Shown here one piece after another: positions 49,254 through 58,134 of a DNA stretch of 64,000 bases. Under the pieces are notes generated by a model. The model made no database searches. It was not told the origin of the DNA and saw nothing but the letters and a program-made list of their open reading frames with translations. The position numbers were made by a program, and so were the translations under genes. The stretch is from NCBI RefSeq assembly GCF_900115165.1, contig NZ_FOVP01000010.1, forward strand, positions 89,849 to 153,848, given 5' to 3'. Source of the DNA: Roseovarius lutimaris. Lineage in GTDB: Bacteria > Pseudomonadota > Alphaproteobacteria > Rhodobacterales > Rhodobacteraceae. The first letter of the stretch is position 1, and each line of letters starts with the position of its first letter.

Positions 49254-49330
49254 GCGGTTGTAGCTCAGTTGGTTAGAGTACCGGCCTGTCACGCCGGGGG
49301 TCGCGGGTTCGAGTCCCGTCAACCGCGCCA
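49254..49330 (+). tRNA. tRNA-Asp (GTC), copy 1
   Basis: 77 bases including CCA. Acceptor GCGGTTG/CAACCGC, anticodon stem CCGGC/GCCGG with loop CTGTCAC (anticodon GTC), and T-loop GGTTCGAGT. Confidence 0.96.
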
Positions 49331-49363
49331 CCGCTGCCCAATGATCCCTTGGACGTGAGATGC

Positions 49364-49440
49364 GCGGTTGTAGCTCAGTTGGTTAGAGTACCGGCCTGTC
49401 ACGCCGGGGGTCGCGGGTTCGAGTCCCGTCAACCGCGCCA
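49364..49440 (+). tRNA. tRNA-Asp (GTC), copy 2
   Basis: Identical 77-base copy of the first tRNA-Asp, 33 bases downstream and on the same strand; the spacer differs in sequence from the flanks. Confidence 0.96.
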
Positions 49441-49495
49441 CTTTTCCTGTTTGATTTCCATGACGGACAGCGTTGGGCGCGGTGCAAGTGCGGCG

Positions 49496-49520
49496 TTCGA
49501 GTATTTATGGAACGGTGAAA
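49496..49520 (+). repeat. Possible REP-core copy
   Basis: TTCGAGTATTTATGGAACGG then TGAAAG resembles the core of the repeat at 56196, without the GC hairpin. It spans the stop codon of the dehalogenase gene. Weak match, may be chance. Confidence 0.3.
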
Positions 49521-50392
49521 GCCTGGGCTTGCAGAAAGGCCTTGAGCGCGGTGAGCGTGGCGCCCGGCGCCGTATCGGGAAAGAAATGTCCGCCGGGGAT
49601 GGCGGCGCTTTGCATCTTGGTGCATCTGGGGGCCCAGGTGGCAGGCACGTCATAGGCCCGCGCCATGGCGCCATCCGCGCCGTAAAGAACAAGGGCAGGG
49701 CAGGCTATGCGCGCGCCAAGGTCCGCAGTGTCATCGGCAAAGTCATGCGACAGAACGGCGCGGTAATCGTTGCACATGCCGCGAATCGTGTCGGGATCGC
49801 GCCAGGCGGCGCGGTAGTGATCGAGCCGTTGCGCGTCAAAATCCGAGAGCTTTGTGCCGCCCCAGCCCAACAGGCAGGCGTGATAAAAGGCGTCGGGGTC
49901 ATAGCCGATCATGGTTTCGGGGAAGGGCTCCGGCTGGGCGAGGTAGAACCAGTGGTAATAGGCCTGCGCCACATCGGTGCGCAGATCGGCGAGCAATGTG
50001 TGGGTCGGGACGATATCCATCAGCGTGACGCTTTGCACGCGGTCCGCGGCATCGAGCGCAAGGCGGTGCGCGACGCGGGCGCCGCGATCATGGCCGATGA
50101 GGTGAAATGTCGTGTGACCCAGCTCTGACATCAGTGCGGTCAAATCGCGCGCCATCTCGCGAAAGGCATAGGCGGCCACGTCTTGCGGTTTGCCCGATTG
50201 GCCATAGCCGCGCAGGTCGGGGCAAATGACACGATGGGTTCTGGCAAGCTCTGGTGCGATCGACGCCCACATGGCGCGGGTCTGGGGAAAGCCGTGCAGC
50301 ACCAAAAGCGCCGGGCCAGAGCCGCCTTGCGAAAAGGCGACCTCTACGCCGTTGGGGGCGGATACGTGATCGCTGAAACCGGGAATTGTCAT
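49505..50392 (-). CDS. Haloacetate dehalogenase-like alpha/beta hydrolase
   Basis: 295 residues from ATG 50392. Active-site residues match fluoroacetate dehalogenase: nucleophile D102 in GHDRGARVAHR, carboxylate-binding R103 and R106, D126 in LMDIVPT, halide-site H147/W148 (YYHWFYLAQPEPFPE), Y193 (DHYRAAWRDP) and catalytic His H269 (GGHFFPDT). Oxyanion loop is HGFPQTRAMW. Likely hydrolyses 2-haloacids, possibly fluoroacetate; defluorination is an inference. Same strand as the M20 peptidase gene, which ends 35 bases away. Confidence 0.85.
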   Translation of the reverse strand: MTIPGFSDHVSAPNGVEVAFSQGGSGPALLVLHGFPQTRAMWASIAPELARTHRVICPDLRGYGQSGKPQDVAAYAFREMARDLTALMSELGHTTFHLIGHDRGARVAHRLALDAADRVQSVTLMDIVPTHTLLADLRTDVAQAYYHWFYLAQPEPFPETMIGYDPDAFYHACLLGWGGTKLSDFDAQRLDHYRAAWRDPDTIRGMCNDYRAVLSHDFADDTADLGARIACPALVLYGADGAMARAYDVPATWAPRCTKMQSAAIPGGHFFPDTAPGATLTALKAFLQAQAFTVP

Positions 50393-50426
50393 CTGCGGTT
50401 GCCTGTAGGGTGGGTGAAACCCACGC

Positions 50427-51815
50427 TTATCCCGCCAATGCGTCAAGCACACGGGCCCAGCTTCGGATGCCTTTGTGAAAGCTTGAGAGGTTGTACTTCT
50501 CGTTGGGGGAATGGATAGCGTCATCTTCCTGGGCAAATCCGATCAGCATGGCGTCAAGCCCGAGGATTTCCTTGAAATACCCCGCAATCGGGATCGAGCC
50601 GCCCATGCCGGTAAAAACCGCTTCGCGCGCCCATTCATCCGAAAGCGCCGCACGGGCTTTTTCAAATTCGGGGCGATTGATATTCATTACCGCAGCGGGC
50701 GAGCCCTCCAGGTTCTGATCCCAGGTGATCTTGACGTCGGGCGAGAGGCGGTCTTCGACATGTTTGCGAATTTTGAGCCGCAGCGCATCGGGGTCCATGT
50801 CACCCACAAGGCGGCAGGTCAGCTTGCAATGCGCCTTGGACGGAATCACCGTCTTGCTGCCCGCCCCCTGATAACCGCCCCAGAGCCCGTTGATTTCAAG
50901 CGTCGGACGCGCCCATTGCTGGACAAGGGTAGAATAGGCCTGTTCGCCGTGGGGCTGGGTATAGCCCACCGAGGTGAGATAGTCGTGCTCGTCAAACCCG
51001 CAGCTTTCCCATTGGCGCAAGAGGTCGTCGGGCACCTCATGAACGCCCTCATAAAAGCCCTCGACCGCGACGCGGCCGGTGTCGTCATGAAAGCTTGTGA
51101 TCAGGCGGCTGATCTCGCGCAGCGGGTTCAGGCCGGGGCCGCCGTAATGCCCGGAATGCAGGTCGATGCGGGGGCCTTCGATCGTGAATTCATCCTTGAG
51201 CATGCCGCGCAGTTGTGAGGCAATCGAGGGCACGCCGGGCGCGACCATCGAGGTGTCACAGATCAGCGCGATATCGGCCGAAAGCTCGTCAGCATTCTCG
51301 CGCAGGAAGGGAATCAGAGAGGGCGACCCTGATTCCTCCTCGCCTTCAAAGAAAAACGTGATCTTGCAGGGCAGGGCACCGGTCACGTCCTTATAGGCGC
51401 GGCAAGCCTCGACAAAGGTCATGAGTTGTCCTTTGTCATCCGAGGCGCCGCGCGCGCGGATCACCTTGCCGTGATCGCTGTCCTGCACTTGCGGATCAAA
51501 CGGGTCGGTGTGCCAGAGGTCAAGCGGGTCAACCGGCTGCACATCGTAATGGCCATAAAACAGCAGGTGCGGCCCGGTGCCATCGCTCGGCCCGTCGATA
51601 TGCCCCACCACCATCGGGTGGCCGGGGGTAAGGCGCTTTTGCGCCTTTACACCAAGGCTTTGCAGGTCTGCGACAAGCCAGTCCGCAGCGTCCTGGCAGG
51701 CATCACTATAGGCCGGGTCGGTCGAGATCGACGGAATGCGCAAAAGTCCCATCAGCCGCTCTGTGGCGGTCGGCAGTTGGTCGTCAATGCGGGCGAGAAC
51801 GGCGGTAAGGGACAT
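50427..51815 (-). CDS. M20-family dipeptidase
   Basis: 462 residues. Metal-binding motifs of the M20 family: FYGHYDVQPVDP with His and Asp, FFFEGEEESGSPSL with the catalytic Glu pair, LICDTSMV and GGSIPIAGYF. An inserted lid/dimerisation domain starts near AQLRGMLKDEFTIEGP. Cytoplasmic dinuclear-zinc peptidase that probably cleaves dipeptides. Same strand as the dehalogenase gene and likely co-transcribed. Confidence 0.93.
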   Translation of the reverse strand: MSLTAVLARIDDQLPTATERLMGLLRIPSISTDPAYSDACQDAADWLVADLQSLGVKAQKRLTPGHPMVVGHIDGPSDGTGPHLLFYGHYDVQPVDPLDLWHTDPFDPQVQDSDHGKVIRARGASDDKGQLMTFVEACRAYKDVTGALPCKITFFFEGEEESGSPSLIPFLRENADELSADIALICDTSMVAPGVPSIASQLRGMLKDEFTIEGPRIDLHSGHYGGPGLNPLREISRLITSFHDDTGRVAVEGFYEGVHEVPDDLLRQWESCGFDEHDYLTSVGYTQPHGEQAYSTLVQQWARPTLEINGLWGGYQGAGSKTVIPSKAHCKLTCRLVGDMDPDALRLKIRKHVEDRLSPDVKITWDQNLEGSPAAVMNINRPEFEKARAALSDEWAREAVFTGMGGSIPIAGYFKEILGLDAMLIGFAQEDDAIHSPNEKYNLSSFHKGIRSWARVLDALAG

Positions 51816-51883
51816 GGCTGGCCTTCGATGTTGAATTATGCTTTGAGACGAGGGTAACAGGCTCTGCGGTGCTGTCCAGCGAC

Positions 51884-51897
51884 TTGACCCAAGTCAA
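51884..51897. promoter_or_regulatory. FNR/FnrL-type box upstream of hemA
   Basis: TTGAC-CCAA-GTCAA, a palindrome differing from the TTGAT-N4-ATCAA consensus by one base in each arm, 155 bases before the hemA start. FnrL control of hemA is established in Rhodobacter sphaeroides, so this fits oxygen-responsive haem synthesis. It could also serve the divergent M20 gene. Confidence 0.75.
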
Positions 51898-52051
51898 GGA
51901 AGGGGGGAGCGGCATTTTGTAGCCTGTTGTCAGAGACAGATGGGATGTATACCCATTCTGATTATTGAATAAGTAGCGCGCTGCGTTGCTGCGGCCCGCG
52001 AGGCACCTTGCAAGAGGCGCGGAACGGCATCGGTGAGGGAAGGGACTGCCA

Positions 52052-53281
52052 GTGGATTATTCGGCCAAGCTGGATGACGCAATCGAACGTCTGCATCAGG
52101 AAGGGCGCTATCGCACCTTTATTGATATTGAACGCCGCAACGGCAATTTCCCCCATGCGATCTGGCGCAAGCCCGATGGCAGTGAACAGCCGATCACCGT
52201 GTGGTGCGGCAATGACTATCTTGGCATGGGCCAGCATCCCGTCGTTCTTGAGGCGATGCATGAGGCGCTTGACGCCACCGGCGCCGGGTCGGGCGGCACG
52301 CGCAATATCTCGGGCACGACGGTCTATCACAAGCGGCTTGAGGCCGAATTGGCCGATCTGCATGGCAAAGAGGCGGCGCTTTTGTTCACCAGCGCCTATA
52401 TTGCCAATGACGCCACGCTGAGCACGCTGCCGAAACTTTTCCCCGGTCTGATCATTTATTCGGACGCTCTGAATCATGCCAGCATGATCGAAGGCGTGCG
52501 CCGCAATGGCGGCGCCAAGCGGATTTTCCGGCACAATGATGTCGAGCATCTGCGCGAGTTGCTGGCCGCCGATGACCCGGAAGCGCCCAAAGTCATTGCA
52601 TTTGAAAGCATCTACTCGATGGATGGCGATTTTGGCCCGATCGAGGCGATCTGTGATCTGGCCGACGAATTCGGCGCGCTGACCTATATCGACGAGGTTC
52701 ACGCGGTTGGCATGTATGGCCCGCGCGGCGCGGGCATCTGCGAGCGTGACCGCCTGATGCATCGTCTGGACATTATCAACGGCACGCTGGCCAAGGCCTA
52801 TGGTGTGATGGGCGGCTATATCGCGGCCTCGGCCAAGATGTGTGACGCGGTGCGCAGCTATGCGCCCGGTTTCATCTTTTCGACCTCGCTGGCCCCGACG
52901 CTGGCGGCGGGGGCCACGGCTTCGGTCGCGTTCCTCAAGACCTCCGAGGGCAAAAAACTGCGCGAGCTGCATCAGACACAGTCGAAAATCCTCAAGACCC
53001 GCCTCAAGGGATTGGGCTTGCCGATTGTCGATCATGGTTCGCATATTGTGCCGGTGATCGTGGGCGACCCCGTTCATACCAAGAAACTTAGCGATATGTT
53101 GCTTGAGGGCTTTGGTATGTATGTGCAGCCGATCAACTTTCCGACCGTGCCGCGTGGCACCGAGCGCCTGCGGTTTACACCCTCGCCGGTGCATGGCCCC
53201 GATGAGATGGATGCGCTGGTAAGTGCGATGGATGAACTCTGGAGCCATTGTGCGCTGAATCGCGCTGAGCTGACTGGTTAG
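52052..53281 (+). CDS. hemA: 5-aminolevulinate synthase
   Basis: 409 residues from a GTG start (family proteins begin MDYxAKL, and GAGGGAAGGG lies about 7 bases upstream). PLP enzyme joining glycine and succinyl-CoA, the C4 route to haem used by alphaproteobacteria. Seen: [64 protein letters not shown], and the PLP-lysine region [17 protein letters not shown]. Preceded by the FNR-type box. Confidence 0.96.
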   Translation: MDYSAKLDDAIERLHQEGRYRTFIDIERRNGNFPHAIWRKPDGSEQPITVWCGNDYLGMGQHPVVLEAMHEALDATGAGSGGTRNISGTTVYHKRLEAELADLHGKEAALLFTSAYIANDATLSTLPKLFPGLIIYSDALNHASMIEGVRRNGGAKRIFRHNDVEHLRELLAADDPEAPKVIAFESIYSMDGDFGPIEAICDLADEFGALTYIDEVHAVGMYGPRGAGICERDRLMHRLDIINGTLAKAYGVMGGYIAASAKMCDAVRSYAPGFIFSTSLAPTLAAGATASVAFLKTSEGKKLRELHQTQSKILKTRLKGLGLPIVDHGSHIVPVIVGDPVHTKKLSDMLLEGFGMYVQPINFPTVPRGTERLRFTPSPVHGPDEMDALVSAMDELWSHCALNRAELTG

Positions 53282-53397
53282 TGCCGTAAAACGTGCAATT
53301 GCCCTTGCCCTGTGTTAAGGTTGCGTAAAGAAAAGTGCAAAGCTCGAATCGGGACGTTCGAGAAAACGCATTAGTAACCAAAAGAGGCAGTGAGCGC

Positions 53398-54642
53398 ATG
53401 ATTGGGCGGCGGTTTGCACGCAAGGCCGAGATCAAAGACGTCGAAGCCCGTGGCTTTGATGCATTCGAATTACGACTTGGCGACCTTATGCGAGGAGAGC
53501 GGGCCACGCTCGGCAAATCCCTTCTCGATGTAGAACGCGAGCTTCGGATCAAGGCCACCTATGTGGCTGCGATTGAAAATGCTGATCCCACCGCTTTTGA
53601 TACGCCTGGATTTATCCCCGGTTATGTACGCTCTTATGCGCGGTATCTTGGGATGGACCCGGATCAGGCGTTCAAGGCATTTTGCGCTGAATCCGGCTTT
53701 TCGATTGCCCATGGCATGTCGGCCGAGGCCTCGTCGATCCGCAAGACAGGCACTTCTGCGGTGCGCAAGACCGCCAAGGTGTCTGATCCGCTGATTTCTC
53801 CCAACGCTCCGTTTTTGCCGGCCTCGGAAAGCTTTCTGGCACGGGTCGAGCCGGGCGCGATTGGCTCTGCCTTTGTGCTTGTGGCGCTGATCGGGGCGAT
53901 TGGCTATGGCGGGTGGAGCGTGCTCAATCAGGTGCAGCAGGTTCAACTGGCGCCGGTTGAGAATACGCCGATTGTGTTGGCGGACCTTGATCCGCTGACG
54001 AGCGCAGGGGCGGCCGCTGATACGACCGAGCCGTCGACGGCTGACGCCTCGGGCGTGTTCCAGCCGCCGCGCAACGAGCGGTTGAACCGTCTTTATCGCC
54101 CCAAGGCGCTTGATGTGCCTGTGATGGTGGCGCGCGACGCGCCGATTTCGACGCTGAATCCGGCCGAAATGGGCACAATGAGCCCGGGCACACCGACTGC
54201 GGATCGCGATAGCGGTTTTGCGGTTGCGCAGCTTGATCAAGAGAGCGGCGTTTCGCAAAACCGGCCACAGGTTGTTGCCGATGATATGCCCGATGTGCGC
54301 CTTGTTGCTGTACGCGCGGCATGGGTGCGGGTGCGCGCGGCTGATGGCAGCGTGATTTATGAGGGTATCCTCAACGCCGGCGACAGTTATGATGTGCCCG
54401 CCACGCAAGAGCCGCCGACGCTGCGCGTCGGCGAATCGGGCGCGGTGTATTTCGCGGTCAACGGAGAGCATTACGGCCCCGCAGGTCCGCGCGGCTCGGT
54501 GACCTCTGGTCTGACGCTGACGCCGGGCGAGCTTCAGGGACGTTATGCCGTGGCCGATATCAATGCGGATCAGGACCTTTTGCGCTATGTGGCCGAATTG
54601 CAGGCCGCGCCTGTAAGCCCTCCGGTTGCGGCGCAGGACTAA
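53398..54642 (+). CDS. RodZ-like membrane protein with HTH and DUF4115 domain
   Basis: 414 residues from ATG 53398. Residues about 25-105 are a cro-type HTH (GKSLLDVERELRIKATYVAAIENADPTAFDTPGFIPGYVRSYARYLGMD), one membrane helix follows (VLVALIGAIGYGGWSVL), then a low-complexity linker and a C-terminal periplasmic domain (VRAAWVRVRAADGSVIYEGILNAGDSYDVP). RodZ ties MreB to the envelope to keep rod shape. Precedes ispG, as is common. Confidence 0.88.
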   Translation: MIGRRFARKAEIKDVEARGFDAFELRLGDLMRGERATLGKSLLDVERELRIKATYVAAIENADPTAFDTPGFIPGYVRSYARYLGMDPDQAFKAFCAESGFSIAHGMSAEASSIRKTGTSAVRKTAKVSDPLISPNAPFLPASESFLARVEPGAIGSAFVLVALIGAIGYGGWSVLNQVQQVQLAPVENTPIVLADLDPLTSAGAAADTTEPSTADASGVFQPPRNERLNRLYRPKALDVPVMVARDAPISTLNPAEMGTMSPGTPTADRDSGFAVAQLDQESGVSQNRPQVVADDMPDVRLVAVRAAWVRVRAADGSVIYEGILNAGDSYDVPATQEPPTLRVGESGAVYFAVNGEHYGPAGPRGSVTSGLTLTPGELQGRYAVADINADQDLLRYVAELQAAPVSPPVAAQD

Positions 54643-54744
54643 CCCTTTCCCCATTTTCATGTTCGTTTGCCGACCGATTGCGAATTGGTCCGCTGCGCGA
54701 TAGGCATGGGGCAGGAATTCACATGATTTGACGGGGCTTTTGCA

Positions 54745-55875
54745 ATGTCGCTGAACCATATCCGCCCATGGCGCAATATCTACCGCCGCAAAAGCAGACA
54801 GATCATGGTGGGCAATGTGCCGGTCGGCGGCGATGCGCCGATCACCGTGCAGACGATGACCAACACGCTGACCACCGATGTGGCGGCCACCGTGGCACAG
54901 GTTCAGGCGGCGGCAGAGGCGGGAGCCGACATCGTGCGGGTATCCGTGCCTGATGAGGCCAGCTCAAAGGCGCTGAAAGAGATCGTGGCCGAAAGCCCGG
55001 TGCCGATTGTTGCCGACATTCATTTTCACTACAAGCGCGGCATCGAGGCCGCCGAGGCAGGTGCCGCCTGCTTGCGGATCAACCCCGGCAACATCGGCAG
55101 CGAAACGCGGGTGCGCGAGGTGATCGCCGCCGCGCGCGATCATGGCTGTTCGATGCGGATCGGGGTCAATGCGGGCAGTCTTGAAAAGCATCTTTTGGAC
55201 AAATACGGCGAGCCGTGCCCCGACGCGATGGTCGAAAGCGGGTTGGAGCATATCCGCATCTTGCAGGACAATGATTTTCACGAGTTCAAGATCAGCGTCA
55301 AAGCCTCGGATGTATTCATGGCCGCCGCCGCCTATCAGCAGCTGGCAGAGGCCACCGATGCGCCGATCCATCTTGGGATTACTGAGGCTGGCGGTTTGAC
55401 CAGCGGGACGATCAAATCGGCGATCGGTCTCGGCAACCTTCTTTGGATGGGGATTGGCGATACGATCCGCGTCAGCCTGTCGGCCGATCCGGTGGAAGAG
55501 ATTAAGGTTGGTTATGAAATCCTGAAATCGCTTGGTCTGCGGCATCGCGGTGTGAACATCATCAGTTGCCCAAGCTGTGCGCGCCAGGGCTTTGACGTGA
55601 TCAAGACGGTTGAGGCGCTTGAACAGCGCCTTGAGCACATCAAGACGCCGATGAGCCTGAGCATCATCGGCTGTGTGGTGAACGGCCCCGGTGAGGCCCT
55701 GATGACCGATGTCGGCTTTACCGGCGGCGGGGCGGGCAATGGCATGGTCTATCTGGCGGGCAAGCAAAGCCACCGGATGGACAACGATCAGATGGTCGAG
55801 CATATCGTCGAGCAGGTCGAAAAGCGCGCCGCAGAAATCGAGGCGGAAACCGCAGCACAGGATGCGGCGGAGTAG
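54745..55875 (+). CDS. ispG: 4-hydroxy-3-methylbut-2-en-1-yl diphosphate synthase
   Basis: 376 residues, MEP-pathway [4Fe-4S] enzyme making HMBDP. Seen: [52 protein letters not shown], and cluster cysteines in [12 protein letters not shown] and [10 protein letters not shown]. Start 54745 has only a weak ribosome-binding site. Confidence 0.97.
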   Translation: MSLNHIRPWRNIYRRKSRQIMVGNVPVGGDAPITVQTMTNTLTTDVAATVAQVQAAAEAGADIVRVSVPDEASSKALKEIVAESPVPIVADIHFHYKRGIEAAEAGAACLRINPGNIGSETRVREVIAAARDHGCSMRIGVNAGSLEKHLLDKYGEPCPDAMVESGLEHIRILQDNDFHEFKISVKASDVFMAAAAYQQLAEATDAPIHLGITEAGGLTSGTIKSAIGLGNLLWMGIGDTIRVSLSADPVEEIKVGYEILKSLGLRHRGVNIISCPSCARQGFDVIKTVEALEQRLEHIKTPMSLSIIGCVVNGPGEALMTDVGFTGGGAGNGMVYLAGKQSHRMDNDQMVEHIVEQVEKRAAEIEAETAAQDAAE

Positions 55876-55878
55876 AGG

Positions 55879-56049
55879 TTAGAACCGTTCGGCGCGAAGC
55901 ACATCACAATCGGTCACGCAGACCGCGCCGATATGGCGTTCGACCACCTGAAAAGCGGCCTCAAGCAACCCGTCAAGCCGGTCGGGGCGGATGATGCAGG
56001 TCACCTGAACCATGCCACCGGCGCGGCTGACCTGACCCGAGCGCGACCA
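55879..56049 (-). pseudogene. Remnant of a P-II-like (SbtB-type) signalling protein
   Basis: The minus frame reads WSRSGQVSRAGGMVQVTCII followed by RPDRLDGLLEAAFQVVERHI and GAVCVTDCDVLRAERF. This resembles the C-terminal half of short P-II-like proteins (typically ...GPWSREGQVGRAGGM...). Upstream of this point no frame continues the family's N-terminal half: the same frame becomes Pro-rich and crosses a REP-like repeat, and alternative frames contain stops. I read it as the tail of a decayed gene. It lies 4 bases from the convergent ispG stop. Confidence 0.5.
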
Positions 56050-56195
56050 TATAGCCCTCGGCGGCGAGGCAGAGGCTTTCATACATGGGCGTTTTGTCCC
56101 CGAAATGAATGCCACGGCATATGGGCTGGGTGTTTCAGGGGTGCAGTCCTTTGCAGAAATACACCTGTCGGCCTGTTCGATGTGTTGCGGTTTTG

Positions 56196-56230
56196 GCGCC
56201 TCCGGCGGGAGTATTTCGGGAAAGATGAAG
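56196..56230 (+). repeat. REP-like intergenic element
   Basis: GCGCCTCCGGCGGGAGTATT then TCGGGAAAGATGAAG. Shares the layout of the element at 9935-9995: GC-rich palindromic block, then (G/A)TATTT and a purine-rich GAAG end. Sits between the P-II-like remnant and the GTA promoter. Confidence 0.55.
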
Positions 56231-56330
56231 GGCATTCAGAGGTGCGCGCGTTGCGGGCGCAGGGCGGGTATTCGTTAATAAAAAGTAATGATACCGGTCT
56301 GTTGCGGGGGGATAGTGATCTGCTAACATC

Positions 56331-56359
56331 TTGACTTTGCGAACGGTTTCCCGTATAGG
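56331..56359 (+). promoter_or_regulatory. Sigma70-like promoter of the GTA cluster
   Basis: TTGACT (56331-56336), a 17-base spacer, then TATAGG (56354-56359). This is close to the housekeeping consensus with ideal spacing and directs transcription to g1, 120 bases downstream. The predicted start site falls at about 56366. Confidence 0.75.
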
Positions 56360-56366
56360 TTGTGAC

Positions 56367-56402
56367 ATGCTGGACGAGATGGGCAAGCGGCCCCGGGGGT
56401 GA
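56367..56402 (+). other. Possible leaderless 11-residue mini-ORF
   Basis: ATG directly at the predicted transcription start, reading M-L-D-E-M-G-K-R-P-R-G-stop. Its last codons form the left arm of the terminator hairpin, so a translating ribosome would block the hairpin. May be coincidence. Confidence 0.3.
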
Positions 56403-56420
56403 CCCCGGTGGCCGTTTTTT
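56388..56420 (+). terminator. Strong intrinsic terminator between the GTA promoter and g1
   Basis: CGGCCCCGGGG-GTGA-CCCCGGTGGCCG forms an 11-bp GC stem with one bulged T, followed by TTTTTT. It would end transcripts from the 56331 promoter after about 50-55 nt, 60 bases before g1. Confidence 0.9.
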
Positions 56421-56479
56421 GTGTCGCATATGCGGAGGGGACGCTGACAGCATAGCAATCACATGAGGCAAGAGCACGC

Positions 56480-56830
56480 ATGGTTTTGATTACCCCCGAA
56501 GAGGGGCCCACGGGCCTTACGACTTCGATCAATGCGCTTGAACGTCAATTGGCGGAAATGCGCGAAGAACTGGAGGATTTGTATCTCAAGATCAGGGCTG
56601 GGGACCTGGATGAACTCAAAAACGCAACCAAGGCCACAGGTGAAATCCGCCAATGGCTCAAGATCGCGATAGAAGCGGAGGCGCAACTTGAAAAACGTAA
56701 AAAACAAGACCGAGGCATCGTCAACGACTATGCCCTCGATTTCGACGATGCACGGGCTCAGATCGGGTGCCGGCTGGATCGTCTCAGAAGGGCAAGATGC
56801 CCAGGACGAATTCCTCGATGCGCTGAGTGA
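56480..56830 (+). CDS. GTA g1, small terminase-like protein
   Basis: 116 residues: MVLITPEEGPTGLTTSINAL, then a coiled coil (ERQLAEMREELEDLYLKIRAG), EIRQWLKIAIEAEAQLEKRKKQDRGIVNDYALDFDDARAQIGCRLDRL. The tail YALDFDDAR matches GTA gp1, which has been shown in R. capsulatus to act as TerS, binding DNA ends and the large terminase. The final 14 residues overlap the g2 gene and look unlike the family. GAGG lies about 11 bases before the start. Confidence 0.8.
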   Translation: MVLITPEEGPTGLTTSINALERQLAEMREELEDLYLKIRAGDLDELKNATKATGEIRQWLKIAIEAEAQLEKRKKQDRGIVNDYALDFDDARAQIGCRLDRLRRARCPGRIPRCAE

Positions 56831-58100
56831 TGGCGAGCTTATGGCGCTGCCCTATCTGTTCGAGTTCTGGGCGCTGGATCATCAGATTGCGCCAGAGGGC
56901 GATTGGCGCACCTGGGTGATCATGGGGGGGCGCGGGGCAGGCAAGACCCGCGCCGGGGCCGAATGGGTGCGTGCACAAGTGGAGGGCGCGCGGCCCTTGG
57001 ACAAGGGCCGCTGTCAGCGTCTGGCGCTTGTCGGCGAGACGATTGATCAGGTGCGAGAGGTCATGGTGTTTGGCGAAAGCGGCATCATGGCCTGTTCGCC
57101 ACCCGATCGGCGCCCGGTATGGCAGGCGACGCGCAAACGGCTTATCTGGCCCAACGGGGCCACGGCGCAGGTATTTTCGGCGCATGATCCCGAGGGCTTG
57201 CGGGGGCCGCAGTTCGATGGCGCCTGGGTCGATGAGCTGGCCAAGTGGAAGAAGGCCCGCGCGACCTGGGATATGCTTCAGTTCGGGATGCGGTTGGGCG
57301 ACGATCCAAGAGTTTGTGTCACGACCACGCCGCGCAATGTGGGCGTTTTGAAGGAGCTGTTGGCGGCGCCAAGCACAGTGGTGACAAATGCGCCGACCGA
57401 GGCCAACCGGGCCTATCTTGCCGAGAGCTTTCTGGAGGAGGTACGGACGCGCTATGCCGGAACAAGGCTTGGGCGGCAGGAGCTTGACGGTATTCTGGTG
57501 GATGAGGCCGAGGATGCGCTCTGGACCTCTGGGATGCTGGAGGCGGCTCGGATTGACCAGGTGCCCGAGATGGACCGGGTGATCGTGGCGGTCGACCCGC
57601 CTGTAACCGGGCATAGCGGATCGGATGAATGCGGGATCGTGGTTGTCGGCGCGGTGACCAGCGGGCCGGTGCAGGATTGGCGGGCCTATGTGCTTGCCGA
57701 TTGCAGCATCAGCGCCGCTAGTCCGACGCGGTGGGCCAATGCGGCCATCCGCGCGATGGAGCAATGGGGGGCAGAGCGGCTTGTGGCTGAGGTCAACCAG
57801 GGCGGCGACATGGTTGAGCAGGTGATCCGGCAGGTCGATCCGCTGGTGCCGTTTCGCAAGGTGCATGCCAGCCGGGGCAAGGTTGCCCGCGCAGAGCCGG
57901 TGGCGGCGCTTTATGAGCAGGGCCGTATCTTGCATCTGCGCGGGCTGAGCGCGCTTGAGGATCAGATGTGCGCGATGACGGCGCGTGGGTTCGAGGGCAA
58001 GGGTAGCCCGGACCGGGTGGATGCACTTGTCTGGGCGATCAGCGATCTCATTCTGGAGCCGGCCGCCAAATGGCGCAACCCGAGTGTGCGCGCGGTGTGA
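56748..58100 (+). CDS. GTA g2, large terminase
   Basis: 450 residues from ATG 56748, which overlaps g1 by 83 bases; starts at 56688 or 56730 are possible. Walker A GGRGAGKTRAGAEW (about residue 60), Walker B FDGAWVDEL (D162/E163), and C-terminal RNase H-like nuclease (IVAVDPPVTG, VDALVWAISDL). Motor that packs random host DNA into GTA heads. Immediately followed by an intrinsic terminator. Confidence 0.93.
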   Translation: MHGLRSGAGWIVSEGQDAQDEFLDALSDGELMALPYLFEFWALDHQIAPEGDWRTWVIMGGRGAGKTRAGAEWVRAQVEGARPLDKGRCQRLALVGETIDQVREVMVFGESGIMACSPPDRRPVWQATRKRLIWPNGATAQVFSAHDPEGLRGPQFDGAWVDELAKWKKARATWDMLQFGMRLGDDPRVCVTTTPRNVGVLKELLAAPSTVVTNAPTEANRAYLAESFLEEVRTRYAGTRLGRQELDGILVDEAEDALWTSGMLEAARIDQVPEMDRVIVAVDPPVTGHSGSDECGIVVVGAVTSGPVQDWRAYVLADCSISAASPTRWANAAIRAMEQWGAERLVAEVNQGGDMVEQVIRQVDPLVPFRKVHASRGKVARAEPVAALYEQGRILHLRGLSALEDQMCAMTARGFEGKGSPDRVDALVWAISDLILEPAAKWRNPSVRAV

Positions 58101-58134
58101 CGGCGCGGCTTTGGGGATTGAACGGGATAAATCT

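Noticed and set aside
49254..49440. Tandem tRNA-Asp as an attachment site of an integrated element
   Set aside because: No integrase, no partial tRNA duplicate and no phage-like genes next to it; both copies are complete.
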